Assembly: GCA_002315275.1 (NCBI GenBank)
Contig: DCGN01000157.1
Location: 1 to 9,683 of the forward strand
Direction: 5' to 3'
DNA length: 9,683 nt
From: Clostridiales bacterium UBA1777
GTDB lineage: Bacteria; Bacillota; Clostridia; Oscillospirales; Oscillospiraceae
The position numbers were made by a program, and so were the translations under genes. Shown in pieces: positions 1 through 6,373 of the stretch; within the stretch, counting starts at the first letter, position 1, and every line of letters starts with the position of its first letter. The notes below the pieces were generated by a model. That model was not told the DNA's origin, made no database searches, and was given only the letters and a program-made list of their open reading frames with translations.

Positions 1-24
1 GGCATTATCCGCCGCAATTCATTA

Positions 25-53
25 TTGAATGAGATAGGAATATATGCTATAGT
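25..53 (+). promoter_or_regulatory. Sigma-A-type promoter with extended -10, for the GNAT gene
   Basis: The -35 box TTGAAT (25-30) and -10 box TATAGT (48-53) are separated by exactly 17 bp, and a TGC at 45-47 gives an extended -10. Transcription would start near 60, leaving a leader of about 30 nt before the ATG at 91. The TTG at 25 that could open a longer frame is therefore part of the -35 box, not a start codon. Confidence 0.75.
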
Positions 54-90
54 GCTTTTTGCAAATACTTTAAGCTATGAGGAGAAAGAC

Positions 91-729
91 ATGGACAACG
101 ATTTCAGCGTGTTCACTTCTCTGCCGGAGGGATTCCGCACAGTGGAGGATCAGCTTGACCATAAGCTGGCCTCGCTCACCGTTACGCAGGCCTTCGCCGA
201 TTACGGGTATCCGATACCCTCCGCGCACGCGTCTCACTCCTGCTATATGAGAGCTTATTACGAGCTTTCCGAGGAGTGGTTAAGCAACGCCGAGCAGCAC
301 GGAACCGTGCTCACCAACGACGATTACAGCGCGGTTATGGTCCTCGTTCCGATGGAAAAATGCTGCCTGTGCGATATTGATGCCGTGAGCAGGATTGTCG
401 CGGAAAACTCCTGCGAGGAGACTGCGGCAAACATGAGGGACATCGTAAGCTATATCGCCGCTGATGAGGAAAAGCTTACGCTCAGAGAGGGCACGGCCTA
501 TATTGAGGCCTTCGCCGTGCAGACGCCGAAGCAGGGACAGAAGCTCGGCTCAAAGCTCATGCGTCAGCTTATCAGGGAGTGCAACGAGCAGGACAGAGAT
601 ATCTTCCTGTTCACCAACACGGAAAAAAACGCCGCTATCTACACACATTTCGGCTTTGAAACGCTGCTCAGGCACGAGGAGAAGGAGCTGAACTCCACAA
701 CGTGGTTCATGCTGAAAAGACCCGACTGA
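91..729 (+). CDS. GNAT-family N-acetyltransferase
   Basis: This 212-residue cytoplasmic protein is a probable acetyl-CoA-dependent N-acetyltransferase. The C-terminal half carries the GNAT core: a beta-strand (about 136-143, AYIEAFAV) followed by the pyrophosphate-binding loop and helix (QGQKLGSKLMRQLI, 148-161; Q150-K-L-G153), then the late motif with N176 and the NAAIYTHFGFE stretch (180-190) typical of motif B. The N-terminal 130 residues are more divergent and contain C91, C92 and C94. The ATG at 91 is chosen because AGGAG at 80-84 lies 6 nt upstream and the predicted promoter overlaps the only earlier start. It appears monocistronic: a strong separate promoter follows at 814. The substrate cannot be read from the sequence; small-molecule or protein N-terminal acetylation are both possible. 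Family assignment is confident, function is not. Confidence 0.85.
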   Translation: MDNDFSVFTSLPEGFRTVEDQLDHKLASLTVTQAFADYGYPIPSAHASHSCYMRAYYELSEEWLSNAEQHGTVLTNDDYSAVMVLVPMEKCCLCDIDAVSRIVAENSCEETAANMRDIVSYIAADEEKLTLREGTAYIEAFAVQTPKQGQKLGSKLMRQLIRECNEQDRDIFLFTNTEKNAAIYTHFGFETLLRHEEKELNSTTWFMLKRPD

Positions 730-745
730 CTTTGCGGTCCTGGCA

Positions 746-766
746 GCCGATATGAAAAGATTCGGC
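746..766 (+). terminator. Weak hairpin after the GNAT gene
   Basis: GCCGA (746-750) can pair with TCGGC (762-766) around an 11-nt A-rich loop, followed only by TTAT. The stem is short and lacks a real U-tract, so this is at best a weak terminator. It is listed because no better candidate lies between the GNAT stop and the next promoter. Confidence 0.2.
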
Positions 767-813
767 TTATCTAAGAGGCATCCGTCAGGCGGGGCGCGGC
801 AGATTTGTTCGGT

Positions 814-842
814 TTGACACACGGACAGAGGAATGGTATTAT
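814..842 (+). promoter_or_regulatory. Strong sigma-A promoter with extended -10, for the Ig-like surface protein
   Basis: A perfect -35 TTGACA (814-819), a 17-bp spacer, -10 TATTAT (837-842) and an upstream TGG at 834-836 (extended -10). Transcription would start near 849, giving a leader of about 60 nt to the ATG at 909. This also argues against the in-frame ATG at 855 as the main start, since it would leave almost no leader. Confidence 0.85.
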
Positions 843-908
843 CAATATGCACATTTGTGCTCGGATAAGATGCTTTTAATGAAAATAGGCCGCAATACGG
901 AGGGAAAA

Positions 909-2486
909 ATGAGAAAAGCAGGAAGATCTATAATTTGCGCGCTGCTCGTGCTGTGCGTTATGGCCGCGCTTGTTACGGTTCAGGCCTTCGCGTGGGATGC
1001 CATAAGCGGCAGCGGGCAGGGCACTGTCGGCGAGTACCTCAGCATCTGCGTTGATATGCCGAACGGCGAGGATATAGACGAGTTCTATCTCAATTCCGGC
1101 ACCGTGCCGCCCGGAATGGCTGTCAGCGCCGATCAGAACCGCATTGTTGCGGCGGGCACGCCGACGGGCGCGGGCACATATGCGTTCGTCGTGGATATTC
1201 GCACGAACAGCACGGACTACAGAGCAAGCATGACTGTCACCGTCAAGGAGAAGCAGATGCGCACCGTGAGCGGCTCCGTGAAGGCCACTTACGGCAAGGA
1301 GCTGAAGGAGACGGAGCTTTGCGATGTCGGCGAGATGATCCAGACGTGCACAGTTGTGAGCGGCAAGCTGCCGGAGGGCATCAAGCTCGTGCAGTATGAC
1401 ACGTATTTCGCCGTTTCCGGCACGCCGACGGAGGCGGGCAGCTTCACCGAGCTGCTCTCCTGCGAGACGGAGGGAGACCCCTGCACCGTCAGCATCACGG
1501 TCACGGTAGAGGTTCCGGCGCTGAAGATAACAAAGAGCCCCGGCAGTGAGACGGTCAAGGAGGGCGAGAACGCCGTTTTCGTGTCCGCCGCAGAGAACTA
1601 TTCCGACGTTGAGTGGCGCATCGTATCGAAGGACGGCAGCAACTGCTGGCGGCACAGCAAGGAATTCAACGAGATTGAAAAGCGATTCCCCGACGTCAAG
1701 GTAGACACCTTCAAGGGCGATGACGGCAGAGAGTGGATGCGCCTTTCGAACATCCCGTTTTCTATGGACGGGTACTACATAGAGACGAAGTACCGGAGCG
1801 TTGACAAGGCCGGAACGGCATTTACCGAGAGCAAGGCCTGCCTGCTGACCGTTGAGAAAACGGAGCTAAAAACGCCCGTCATCTCCGTGAACCCCGTTTC
1901 CGCCGAGAAGAAGCTCGGCGAGGCGCTCACGCTGTCGGTTCAGGCCTCCGATCCGAACGGCGGCACGCTGAGCTATCAGTGGTTCAGCAACAGCGTGAAT
2001 TCCAACGCGGGCGGCAATGCCATCACCGGCGCGACCGGAACGAGCCTCAACGTCCCGCAGACAGAGGGAACGGTCTACTACTACGTCAACGTTGTCAGCA
2101 GGAAGGACGACAAGACGAGCGCGGCGGCATCGTCCTCCGCGGCGGCCGTGTCCTATACGGCGGCGGCACCCGATGCGACGACTGCTCCGAGCGAGACACC
2201 TGCGCCGTCCGATAAGCCGGAGGCAGCGCCCGAGCCCTCTCCGGAGGCAGATGTGACCGCGGAAAAAAAGAGCTCGCCCATCCCCGCGATCCTCGCGGTG
2301 ATATTCGTGCTGCTGATCGTCGGCGCGGTGCTCCTCGTTGTGCTCGGCGTGAAGGATAAGAAGGCCAAGCAGGCCAAGGCCGCGAAGGAAGCTGCGGGCA
2401 GGTGGAAATGCCCGGCATGCGGAGCTGTCAACAAGGGAGCGTTCTGCTCCGGGTGCGGTAAAGCAAGACCGAGAAATTTAAGATAA
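909..2486 (+). CDS. Secreted, membrane-anchored Ig-like domain protein with C-terminal zinc ribbon
   Basis: This is a 525-residue surface protein. Residues 1-28 form a signal peptide (basic n-region MRKAGR, hydrophobic core, likely cleavage after QAFA before WDA). Two putative-Ig (He_PIG-like) modules follow, each with the P-x-G-M/I ... GTPT-x-AGTY/SF signature (about 46-112 and 121-201). A more divergent Ig-like module follows (about 205-316), then a fourth with the SYQWFS strand (about 322-418). A Pro/Ala/Thr/Glu-rich spacer (419-455) leads to one membrane helix (457-480), a Lys/Ala-rich basic stretch and a zinc ribbon (C501-x2-C504, C513-x2-C516) that should sit in the cytoplasm. The ATG at 909 is preferred over 855 because GGAGGG (899-904) lies just upstream and the signal peptide starts there. 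Family: sortase-independent, TM-anchored surface proteins; ligand unknown. Cytoplasmic topology of the ribbon is inferred from the single TM and positive-inside residues. Confidence 0.85.
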   Translation: MRKAGRSIICALLVLCVMAALVTVQAFAWDAISGSGQGTVGEYLSICVDMPNGEDIDEFYLNSGTVPPGMAVSADQNRIVAAGTPTGAGTYAFVVDIRTNSTDYRASMTVTVKEKQMRTVSGSVKATYGKELKETELCDVGEMIQTCTVVSGKLPEGIKLVQYDTYFAVSGTPTEAGSFTELLSCETEGDPCTVSITVTVEVPALKITKSPGSETVKEGENAVFVSAAENYSDVEWRIVSKDGSNCWRHSKEFNEIEKRFPDVKVDTFKGDDGREWMRLSNIPFSMDGYYIETKYRSVDKAGTAFTESKACLLTVEKTELKTPVISVNPVSAEKKLGEALTLSVQASDPNGGTLSYQWFSNSVNSNAGGNAITGATGTSLNVPQTEGTVYYYVNVVSRKDDKTSAAASSSAAAVSYTAAAPDATTAPSETPAPSDKPEAAPEPSPEADVTAEKKSSPIPAILAVIFVLLIVGAVLLVVLGVKDKKAKQAKAAKEAAGRWKCPACGAVNKGAFCSGCGKARPRNLR

Positions 2487-2493
2487 AGCGACA

Positions 2494-2522
2494 GCCCCCG
2501 CGGATTAGGCGGGGGCCGTTTT
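2494..2522 (+). terminator. Intrinsic terminator after the Ig-like protein gene
   Basis: GCCCCCGC (2494-2501) pairs perfectly with GCGGGGGC (2509-2516) around a 7-nt loop, followed by CG and TTTT (2519-2522). The U-run is short but the 8-bp GC stem is very stable. No U-tract follows in the reverse direction, so it appears to serve the plus strand only. Confidence 0.8.
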
Positions 2523-2526
2523 GCGC

Positions 2527-2865
2527 TTATTTCGTTTCGCTTGTCGGCTTGGCGGTCTTGCTGCGGAGGATATCGCGCTTGAGAAGACCCTGCACGGAGG
2601 CGGAATTCAGCAGAGCGATGGGCAGGCAATAGATGTTCACGCTCGTGAGCAGGAAGTCAAATATAACGTCGAGCGAGAGCACCATGGCGAGCGCCTCTGT
2701 CGGAATGCCGAGCCTGTTGAAAAGAAGCGTGAACGCAATGACGCTGCCGCCCGGTATCGGGGGCGCGGAGAACGTCATGGTAAAGGTGATGAAGGCGCAG
2801 GTTATCAGCAAAAAAGCGTTCCGAAACGGCTGACCGCATGAGCTCTGAGAAACGCAGCGGAGCAC
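2527..2865 (-). pseudogene. C-terminal remnant of a dicarboxylate/amino-acid:cation symporter (SDF family)
   Basis: The minus-strand frame encodes about 112 residues. From roughly residue 17 onward it matches the C-terminal part of sodium/proton:dicarboxylate symporters: a hydrophobic segment ending in APPIPGGS, the helix with LGIPTEA, and the LSLDVIFDFLLTSVNI segment, which corresponds to the conserved D-x3-D-x2-R/L-T-x2-N substrate/cation site near the end of the family. Family members are about 400 residues, so some three quarters of the gene is missing. The first codons (GTG at 2863-2865) have no ribosome binding site and do not resemble the family, so the homology break lies near 2820-2830. 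The stop at 2527-2529 looks like the native end. It faces the preceding terminator tail-to-tail. I read it as a 5'-truncated, probably silent fossil. Confidence 0.65.
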
Positions 2866-2910
2866 CGTTGGCAGGACGCGGGTACGGGTCGGTTTATTTG
2901 ATTAGATAGG

Positions 2911-2939
2911 TTGCGTTTTCGCAAAAAAACCTTTATAAT
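2911..2939 (+). promoter_or_regulatory. Promoter with overlapping inverted repeat, for the DUF819 gene
   Basis: A perfect TATAAT (2934-2939) lies 17 bp from a weak -35 TTGCGT (2911-2916). The -35 is embedded in a perfect inverted repeat, TTGCG-TTTT-CGCAA (2911-2924), a possible operator. Transcription would start near 2946, about 38 nt ahead of the ATG. Confidence 0.7.
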
Positions 2940-2983
2940 CTGTTAGAAAAGCTCTTTTACACTGATTTTCGGAGGAATAGCAA

Positions 2984-4228
2984 ATGGGCAATGTTTGGAT
3001 GAACCTTATCGGCCGCGAGTCGCTCATCGCCGCCGACAACACGTGGGGTCTGCTGGCTGTCATGTGCCTCGGCGTATATCTCGCGATATGGCTCGAGCAG
3101 AAGTACAAATGGGCATCGAAGATCTCGGGCGCCATCATCGCGCTTATCTTCGCAATGGTGTTGGCAAACCTCGGCGTTATACCCACGAGCTGCACTCTGT
3201 ATGACGATATAGTCTGGGGAGTCATCGTGCCGATGGCGATACCGATGCTCCTTCTCCAATGCAACCTCAAGAAGATTTGGAAGGAAACGGGCCGCATGCT
3301 CGTTATATTCCTCATCGGCGCTCTGGGCACGACGGTCGGCGCGTTTCTCGCCTATTTCCTGCTGAGGAATCCGTTCGGCTCCGCGGCCGATCTCGCAAGA
3401 GTTGCCGCGATGATGACGGGCACGTATATCGGCGGCGGCGTCAACTTTGCCGCTATGGCCACGCAGTATGCGGCGGGCTCTGACCTCACGGCGGCCGCGA
3501 CAGTTGCGGACAACCTCCTTATGGCAGCTTACTTCTTCGTGCTTATCGCCTTCGCGGGAGCAAAATTCTTCCGTAAGAACTTCAGGCATCCTCTCATAGA
3601 CTCCGTTGAGGCCGGCAACGTTGAGACCGCGCAGACTCAGGCGGCGGCCTTCTGGTCGAGAAAGGATATCTCCCTCAAGGACATCGCTCTCAATGTGGCG
3701 TACTCGGTCGTGGTCGTTTTCCTTGCAAGGCTCATCGCTGATGCCTTTGCCGGAATTGAGGTGACGAACGAGCTGACAAACTTCGTCGTCAAGTTTTTCG
3801 GAAGCCAGTATGTGTGGATAACCACGCTGTCGGTGCTCGTGGCCACGTTCGCGCCTGCCAAGGTCGAATCGCTGCACGGCTCGCAGGAGGTCGGCACGTA
3901 TCTTATATACTTGTTCCTCTTCGTTATAGGCGTTCCGGCGAATATCTACACCGTAATTACAAAGTCTCCGCTGCTGCTCGTGTTTACGACGGTGACCGTC
4001 ACGGTCAATATGCTGTTCTGCTTCGTCAGCGCGAAGCTATTCAAGTTCGATCTTGAGTCCGCCATCATCGCCTCCAACGCGAATATCGGCGGCCCGACAA
4101 CCGCGGCGGGCATGGCGATATCCCAGGGGTGGACGGCGCTCGTCGGCCCCGCGATGCTCATCGGCACGCTCGGCTACGTCCTCGGCAACTACATGGGAAC
4201 GATCGTGGCAATAGCGCTCGGCCTGTAA
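2984..4228 (+). CDS. DUF819-family multi-pass membrane protein (YjcL-like, putative transporter)
   Basis: This 414-residue integral membrane protein has about ten to eleven hydrophobic helices and matches the DUF819 family, of which Bacillus YjcL is a member; the family is predicted to transport but its substrate is not established to my knowledge. Two similar glycine-rich segments sit at equivalent places in the two halves: GTYIGGGVNFAAMA (146-159) and SNANIGGPTTAAGMA (364-378). This suggests a two-fold internal repeat with crossing helices at the translocation site. A hydrophilic loop (about 195-232) separates the halves. The ATG at 2984 has GGAGG (2971-2975) 8 nt upstream. The gene is monocistronic, with its own promoter at 2911 and a terminator at 4240. 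Length is normal for the family. Family confidence is high; any substrate would be a guess. Confidence 0.85.
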   Translation: MGNVWMNLIGRESLIAADNTWGLLAVMCLGVYLAIWLEQKYKWASKISGAIIALIFAMVLANLGVIPTSCTLYDDIVWGVIVPMAIPMLLLQCNLKKIWKETGRMLVIFLIGALGTTVGAFLAYFLLRNPFGSAADLARVAAMMTGTYIGGGVNFAAMATQYAAGSDLTAAATVADNLLMAAYFFVLIAFAGAKFFRKNFRHPLIDSVEAGNVETAQTQAAAFWSRKDISLKDIALNVAYSVVVVFLARLIADAFAGIEVTNELTNFVVKFFGSQYVWITTLSVLVATFAPAKVESLHGSQEVGTYLIYLFLFVIGVPANIYTVITKSPLLLVFTTVTVTVNMLFCFVSAKLFKFDLESAIIASNANIGGPTTAAGMAISQGWTALVGPAMLIGTLGYVLGNYMGTIVAIALGL

Positions 4229-4235
4229 AAGCTGA

Positions 4236-4273
4236 TATGCTCGGCCTGTCCGTCCGGATGGGCCGAGTTTTTT
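4236..4273 (+). terminator. Intrinsic terminator after the DUF819 gene
   Basis: CTCGGCC (4240-4246) pairs with GGCCGAG (4261-4267). The stem continues through two G-U wobbles into TCC/GGA, making about 12 bp with a 4-nt GTCC loop. Six T residues follow directly (4268-4273). This is a textbook rho-independent terminator. Confidence 0.92.
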
Positions 4274-4294
4274 GTTTATCGCTCTAAATCGGTA

Positions 4295-4323
4295 TTGACG
4301 GCGAGTTAGGCATACGATATAAT
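4295..4323 (+). promoter_or_regulatory. Sigma-A promoter for the six-helix membrane protein
   Basis: -35 TTGACG (4295-4300), a 17-bp spacer and a perfect -10 TATAAT (4318-4323). Transcription would start near 4330, about 33 nt before the ATG at 4363. It sits only 22 bp after the previous terminator's T-run. Confidence 0.88.
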
Positions 4324-4362
4324 GTAAATGGCAGAATGTTGAAGCTTCGGGAGGCTTAAAAT

Positions 4363-4911
4363 ATGAAATACGATAAGCAGAAAAAAGAACAGGTTACCGT
4401 GGGCGTGCTGCTTGCGGTATTTGCAGTTGCGGAGCTGATAGCGCTCATCGCCGCGGCATGCAGGGAAGCGCAGATAGCTGCGCGTTATATCGCGTCCGTT
4501 TCGGTAGTGGCGGTCGCATGCTTCGGCGCGGTGTACCTTTTCACCGGCGCAAAGAAGAAAACGGGCGGCAAGCTGCTGAAGGCTTATTTCATCCTCAGCG
4601 CGCTGAGCACGCTCGGCCTGCTCGGTCTTCCGAGTGTGGCGGAAAACAAGCTCTCCGTTATCGCCTGCCTTGTATGGCTCGGCGGCTACGCTATCCTCGC
4701 CATGGCGAAGGATCTCGGAGAGAAGAAGTCGAAGACGATAGCGCTTGTCATCATAGGGGTGCAGGTCATTCAGATCCTCTGCTGGCTGTTCGGGGATAAG
4801 TTCGCGGCGTTTGAGTGCATAGATAAGCTCTCCCGCTTCGTCATCAGCCTGTCGCTGTACGTGCTCATCAGCGCTAAATACGCAGACAAAAAGTCTCGCG
4901 GAAGACAGTAA
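4363..4911 (+). CDS. Six-helix integral membrane protein of unknown function
   Basis: I do not recognise this 182-residue protein. It starts with a short Lys-rich cytoplasmic tail (KYDKQKKEQ) and has about six hydrophobic segments, near residues 11-32, 40-60, 72-92, 97-115, 124-143 and 156-170. These are separated by short basic loops (AKKKTGGK 63-70, GEKKSK 119-124), and the protein ends in a basic tail (KKSRGRQ). The positive-inside rule puts both ends in the cytoplasm. There are no obvious catalytic or ligand motifs and only short extracytoplasmic loops, one of which holds E94, N95 and K96. GGGAGG (4349-4354) lies 8 nt upstream of the ATG. The gene is a self-contained transcription unit with its own promoter and terminator, so its neighbours say nothing about its job. 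It could be a small transporter, sensor or membrane-stress protein. Confidence 0.8.
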   Translation: MKYDKQKKEQVTVGVLLAVFAVAELIALIAAACREAQIAARYIASVSVVAVACFGAVYLFTGAKKKTGGKLLKAYFILSALSTLGLLGLPSVAENKLSVIACLVWLGGYAILAMAKDLGEKKSKTIALVIIGVQVIQILCWLFGDKFAAFECIDKLSRFVISLSLYVLISAKYADKKSRGRQ

Positions 4912-4929
4912 AAGATCCGTTTTCAACAC

Positions 4930-4962
4930 GCGGGCGTCCGAATCGGATGCCCGCTCTTTTTT
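4930..4962 (+). terminator. Intrinsic terminator after the six-helix protein gene
   Basis: GCGGGCGTCCG (4930-4940) pairs with CGGATGCCCGC (4944-4954), with one G-U wobble and a 3-nt AAT loop. It is followed by TC and six T residues (4957-4962). It cleanly separates this unit from the methyltransferase operon. Confidence 0.93.
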
Positions 4963-4983
4963 CAGAATGCCGGAATTGCAGGC

Positions 4984-5002
4984 AAAACCGGACGAATCCG
5001 GC
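4984..5002 (-). terminator. Possible minus-strand hairpin with UUCG loop and U-run
   Basis: Read on the minus strand, CCGGA-TTCG-TCCGG (4988-5001) forms a 5-bp hairpin with a stable UUCG tetraloop, followed by TTTT. It could stop antisense transcripts coming from the operon side. No minus-strand promoter or gene was found to feed it, so it may be incidental. Confidence 0.3.
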
Positions 5003-5019
5003 TACCAATGGTTGACACA

Positions 5020-5059
5020 GGTTAGGTTAGGTAAGGTTAGGATAGGTAAGGATAGGATA
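5020..5059 (+). repeat. Eight tandem GGWWA pentamers
   Basis: Eight consecutive 5-bp units fill 40 bp: GGTTA, GGTTA, GGTAA, GGTTA, GGATA, GGTAA, GGATA, GGATA. Only the two central W positions vary. The array lies about 65 bp upstream of the predicted operon -35 box. It is preceded by a TTGACA (5012-5017) that has no -10 at usable distance. The pyrimidine/purine strand bias is complete: no C on the plus strand within the array. Confidence 0.85.
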
Positions 5060-5103
5060 TATCTGATAGACGCGGGCCGCTGAGCGCGGCGGATGATATA
5101 ACG

Positions 5104-5138
5104 GGGGCAAGGATTCATTTGAGATTGACTATTGCCCC
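5104..5138 (+). promoter_or_regulatory. Inverted repeat overlapping the operon promoter (candidate operator)
   Basis: GGGGCAA (5104-5110) and TTGCCCC (5132-5138) form a perfect 7-bp inverted repeat with a 21-bp centre, so the arm centres are 28 bp apart. The predicted -35 box (5125-5130) lies directly next to the right arm. The arrangement suits a dimeric regulator on DNA. As RNA it would lie upstream of the predicted transcription start, so a riboswitch is unlikely. Confidence 0.5.
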
Positions 5139-5153
5139 GAAGCATGATAAATT
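5125..5153 (+). promoter_or_regulatory. Promoter of the corrinoid methyltransferase operon
   Basis: -35 TTGACT (5125-5130), a 17-bp spacer, a TGA at 5145-5147 acting as extended -10, and -10 TAAATT (5148-5153, 4 of 6 consensus). Transcription would begin near 5160, about 30 nt before the ATG at 5190. The -10 box is weaker than those of neighbouring genes, which fits a regulated promoter. Confidence 0.6.
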
Positions 5154-5189
5154 TTTAATATCTTTATTTACGCCGGGGAGGGGATAAAT

Positions 5190-6362
5190 ATGAACACCAA
5201 GGAGCTTAAGAAGGAGCGTATCGCGCTTTTCCGCAGGGCTGCCGCTTTTGAAAGACCGGACAGAGTGCCGTATTTCTCCTCGGCCGTTACGTGGAAGGTC
5301 TTCGATGCCGGCCATACGCTTGACGAGGCCATGACGGACTATTCCGTTATGGAGGAGTGCGTGAGGCATTTCCTCGACAGCTATAAGGTGGACGGTATGC
5401 TCGATATCGGCATCCGCAACCAGTTCAGCGTGACAGAGGCGTTCGGCACGGAGGGCTATTACTATTACACCCCCGAGACGGTCGGCATAAGGGATCATGC
5501 CCACTGCACCGTTGACACGCTGGGCGAATACCTTGCCGACCCCGAAAAATACATGTGGGAAAAGCTCCTCCCCGCCAAGTACGGCGACGCGTGGGCCGCA
5601 AAGACGAAGGAGGACTGGAAGCGCACCTTCAAGGCCTACACGGATTATACGAAGTTCATCATACATATGGGCGCCGTGACGGGGAAGGAATACGGCATCC
5701 CGTCCTCCGCGCCGAATAACCCGATGAAGGGCGCGATAAAGTTCGGCATAGAGGAGCTGGAGGCAAACCTGCTCGGCATAAAGCAGCTGTCCGTTGCGAT
5801 GCGCCGCAATGCCGACGTGATAGAGGACTTCGTCCGCCGCTGGGACGAGCGGAATATCGACCCGATAGTCGAGAGAATACTTGCGGGCAAGGGCCCGAGC
5901 GATAAATATTGCTTTGATGCGTCGGTCATGATGCTCGCGCACAATATATTAAATCCCAAGCAGTTTGAGCGGTATTACTGGCCGAGCCTCAAAAAGCTGC
6001 TTGACGCGTATGCGGCAAAGGGGATGTCCGTGCGCATATTCGCGGAGGGCAGCATCCTCCGCTATGCGGATTATTTCAGCGGCTATCCGAAGGGCGTGCT
6101 TACGATGCACCTCGAGCAGGACGATCCGTTCGAGCTCCGCAAGGCTCTGCCGAACGTGTGCATCATGGGCGGCATGACGACCGACCTTCTCGGCAAGGGC
6201 ACGGGCGATGAGTGCGTTGACCGCGCGAAAAAGCTTATCGACGGGCTCGGCGCGGAGGGCGGCCTCATCCTAAGCGAGAACAAGATGCTCTCTTACCGCG
6301 GCGATGCCGTGAGCGAAAATCTCAGAGCCGTGTGCGATTTCGTGCGCGATTACAGACCGTGA
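5190..6362 (+). CDS. UroD-fold corrinoid-dependent methyltransferase (likely methyltransferase I)
   Basis: This 390-residue cytoplasmic protein belongs to the uroporphyrinogen decarboxylase (UROD/MtaA) superfamily, which includes corrinoid methyltransferases. The family N-terminus is visible (FERPDRVPYF, 20-29), as are the late barrel strands: VRIFAEGS (281-288), PKGVLTMHLEQDDP (300-313), NVCIMGGM (322-329) and GGLILSENKM (357-366). The HxC zinc motif of the MtaA-type thiol methylases is absent; its place is taken by IFAEG. Instead E286 and H307 are spaced E-x20-H with an acidic D272 ahead, resembling the zinc site I recall for ether-cleaving methyltransferase I enzymes (E-x14-E-x20-H). This suggests it takes a methyl group from a substrate onto the corrinoid rather than delivering it to a thiol. 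GGGGAGGGG (5175-5183) lies 6 nt before the ATG. It is the first gene of the operon. True heme UroD is unlikely given the corrinoid neighbours. Confidence 0.85.
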   Translation: MNTKELKKERIALFRRAAAFERPDRVPYFSSAVTWKVFDAGHTLDEAMTDYSVMEECVRHFLDSYKVDGMLDIGIRNQFSVTEAFGTEGYYYYTPETVGIRDHAHCTVDTLGEYLADPEKYMWEKLLPAKYGDAWAAKTKEDWKRTFKAYTDYTKFIIHMGAVTGKEYGIPSSAPNNPMKGAIKFGIEELEANLLGIKQLSVAMRRNADVIEDFVRRWDERNIDPIVERILAGKGPSDKYCFDASVMMLAHNILNPKQFERYYWPSLKKLLDAYAAKGMSVRIFAEGSILRYADYFSGYPKGVLTMHLEQDDPFELRKALPNVCIMGGMTTDLLGKGTGDECVDRAKKLIDGLGAEGGLILSENKMLSYRGDAVSENLRAVCDFVRDYRP

Positions 6363-6373
6363 GGAGGCGCGGA

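Noticed and set aside
25..90. N-terminal extension of the GNAT protein from the TTG at 25
   Set aside because: That TTG is the -35 box of the predicted promoter, it has no ribosome binding site, and AGGAG sits properly ahead of the ATG at 91.
855..908. Start of the Ig-like protein at the ATG at 855
   Set aside because: It lies about 6 nt after the predicted transcription start with no ribosome binding site; the ATG at 909 has GGAGGG and begins a standard signal peptide.
5012..5040. A promoter using the perfect TTGACA at 5012-5017
   Set aside because: At 15-19 bp downstream there are only GGTTAG-like pentamer sequences and no -10-like hexamer; the better operon promoter is at 5125-5153.
5020..5059. 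A telomere-like or CRISPR-like reading of the GGTTAGG repeats
   Set aside because: Units are only 5 bp without spacers and lie internally between two operons, so neither a CRISPR array nor a replicon end is supported.
5060..5189. Cobalamin or SAM riboswitch in the operon leader
   Set aside because: The predicted leader is only about 30 nt, and no B12-box or S-box core sequence can be recognised between 4963 and 5189.
5190..6362. Genuine uroporphyrinogen decarboxylase (hemE) of heme synthesis
   Set aside because: The operon with corrinoid carrier, homocysteine methyltransferase and RACE activator, and the lack of other heme genes, fit a corrinoid methyltransferase instead.
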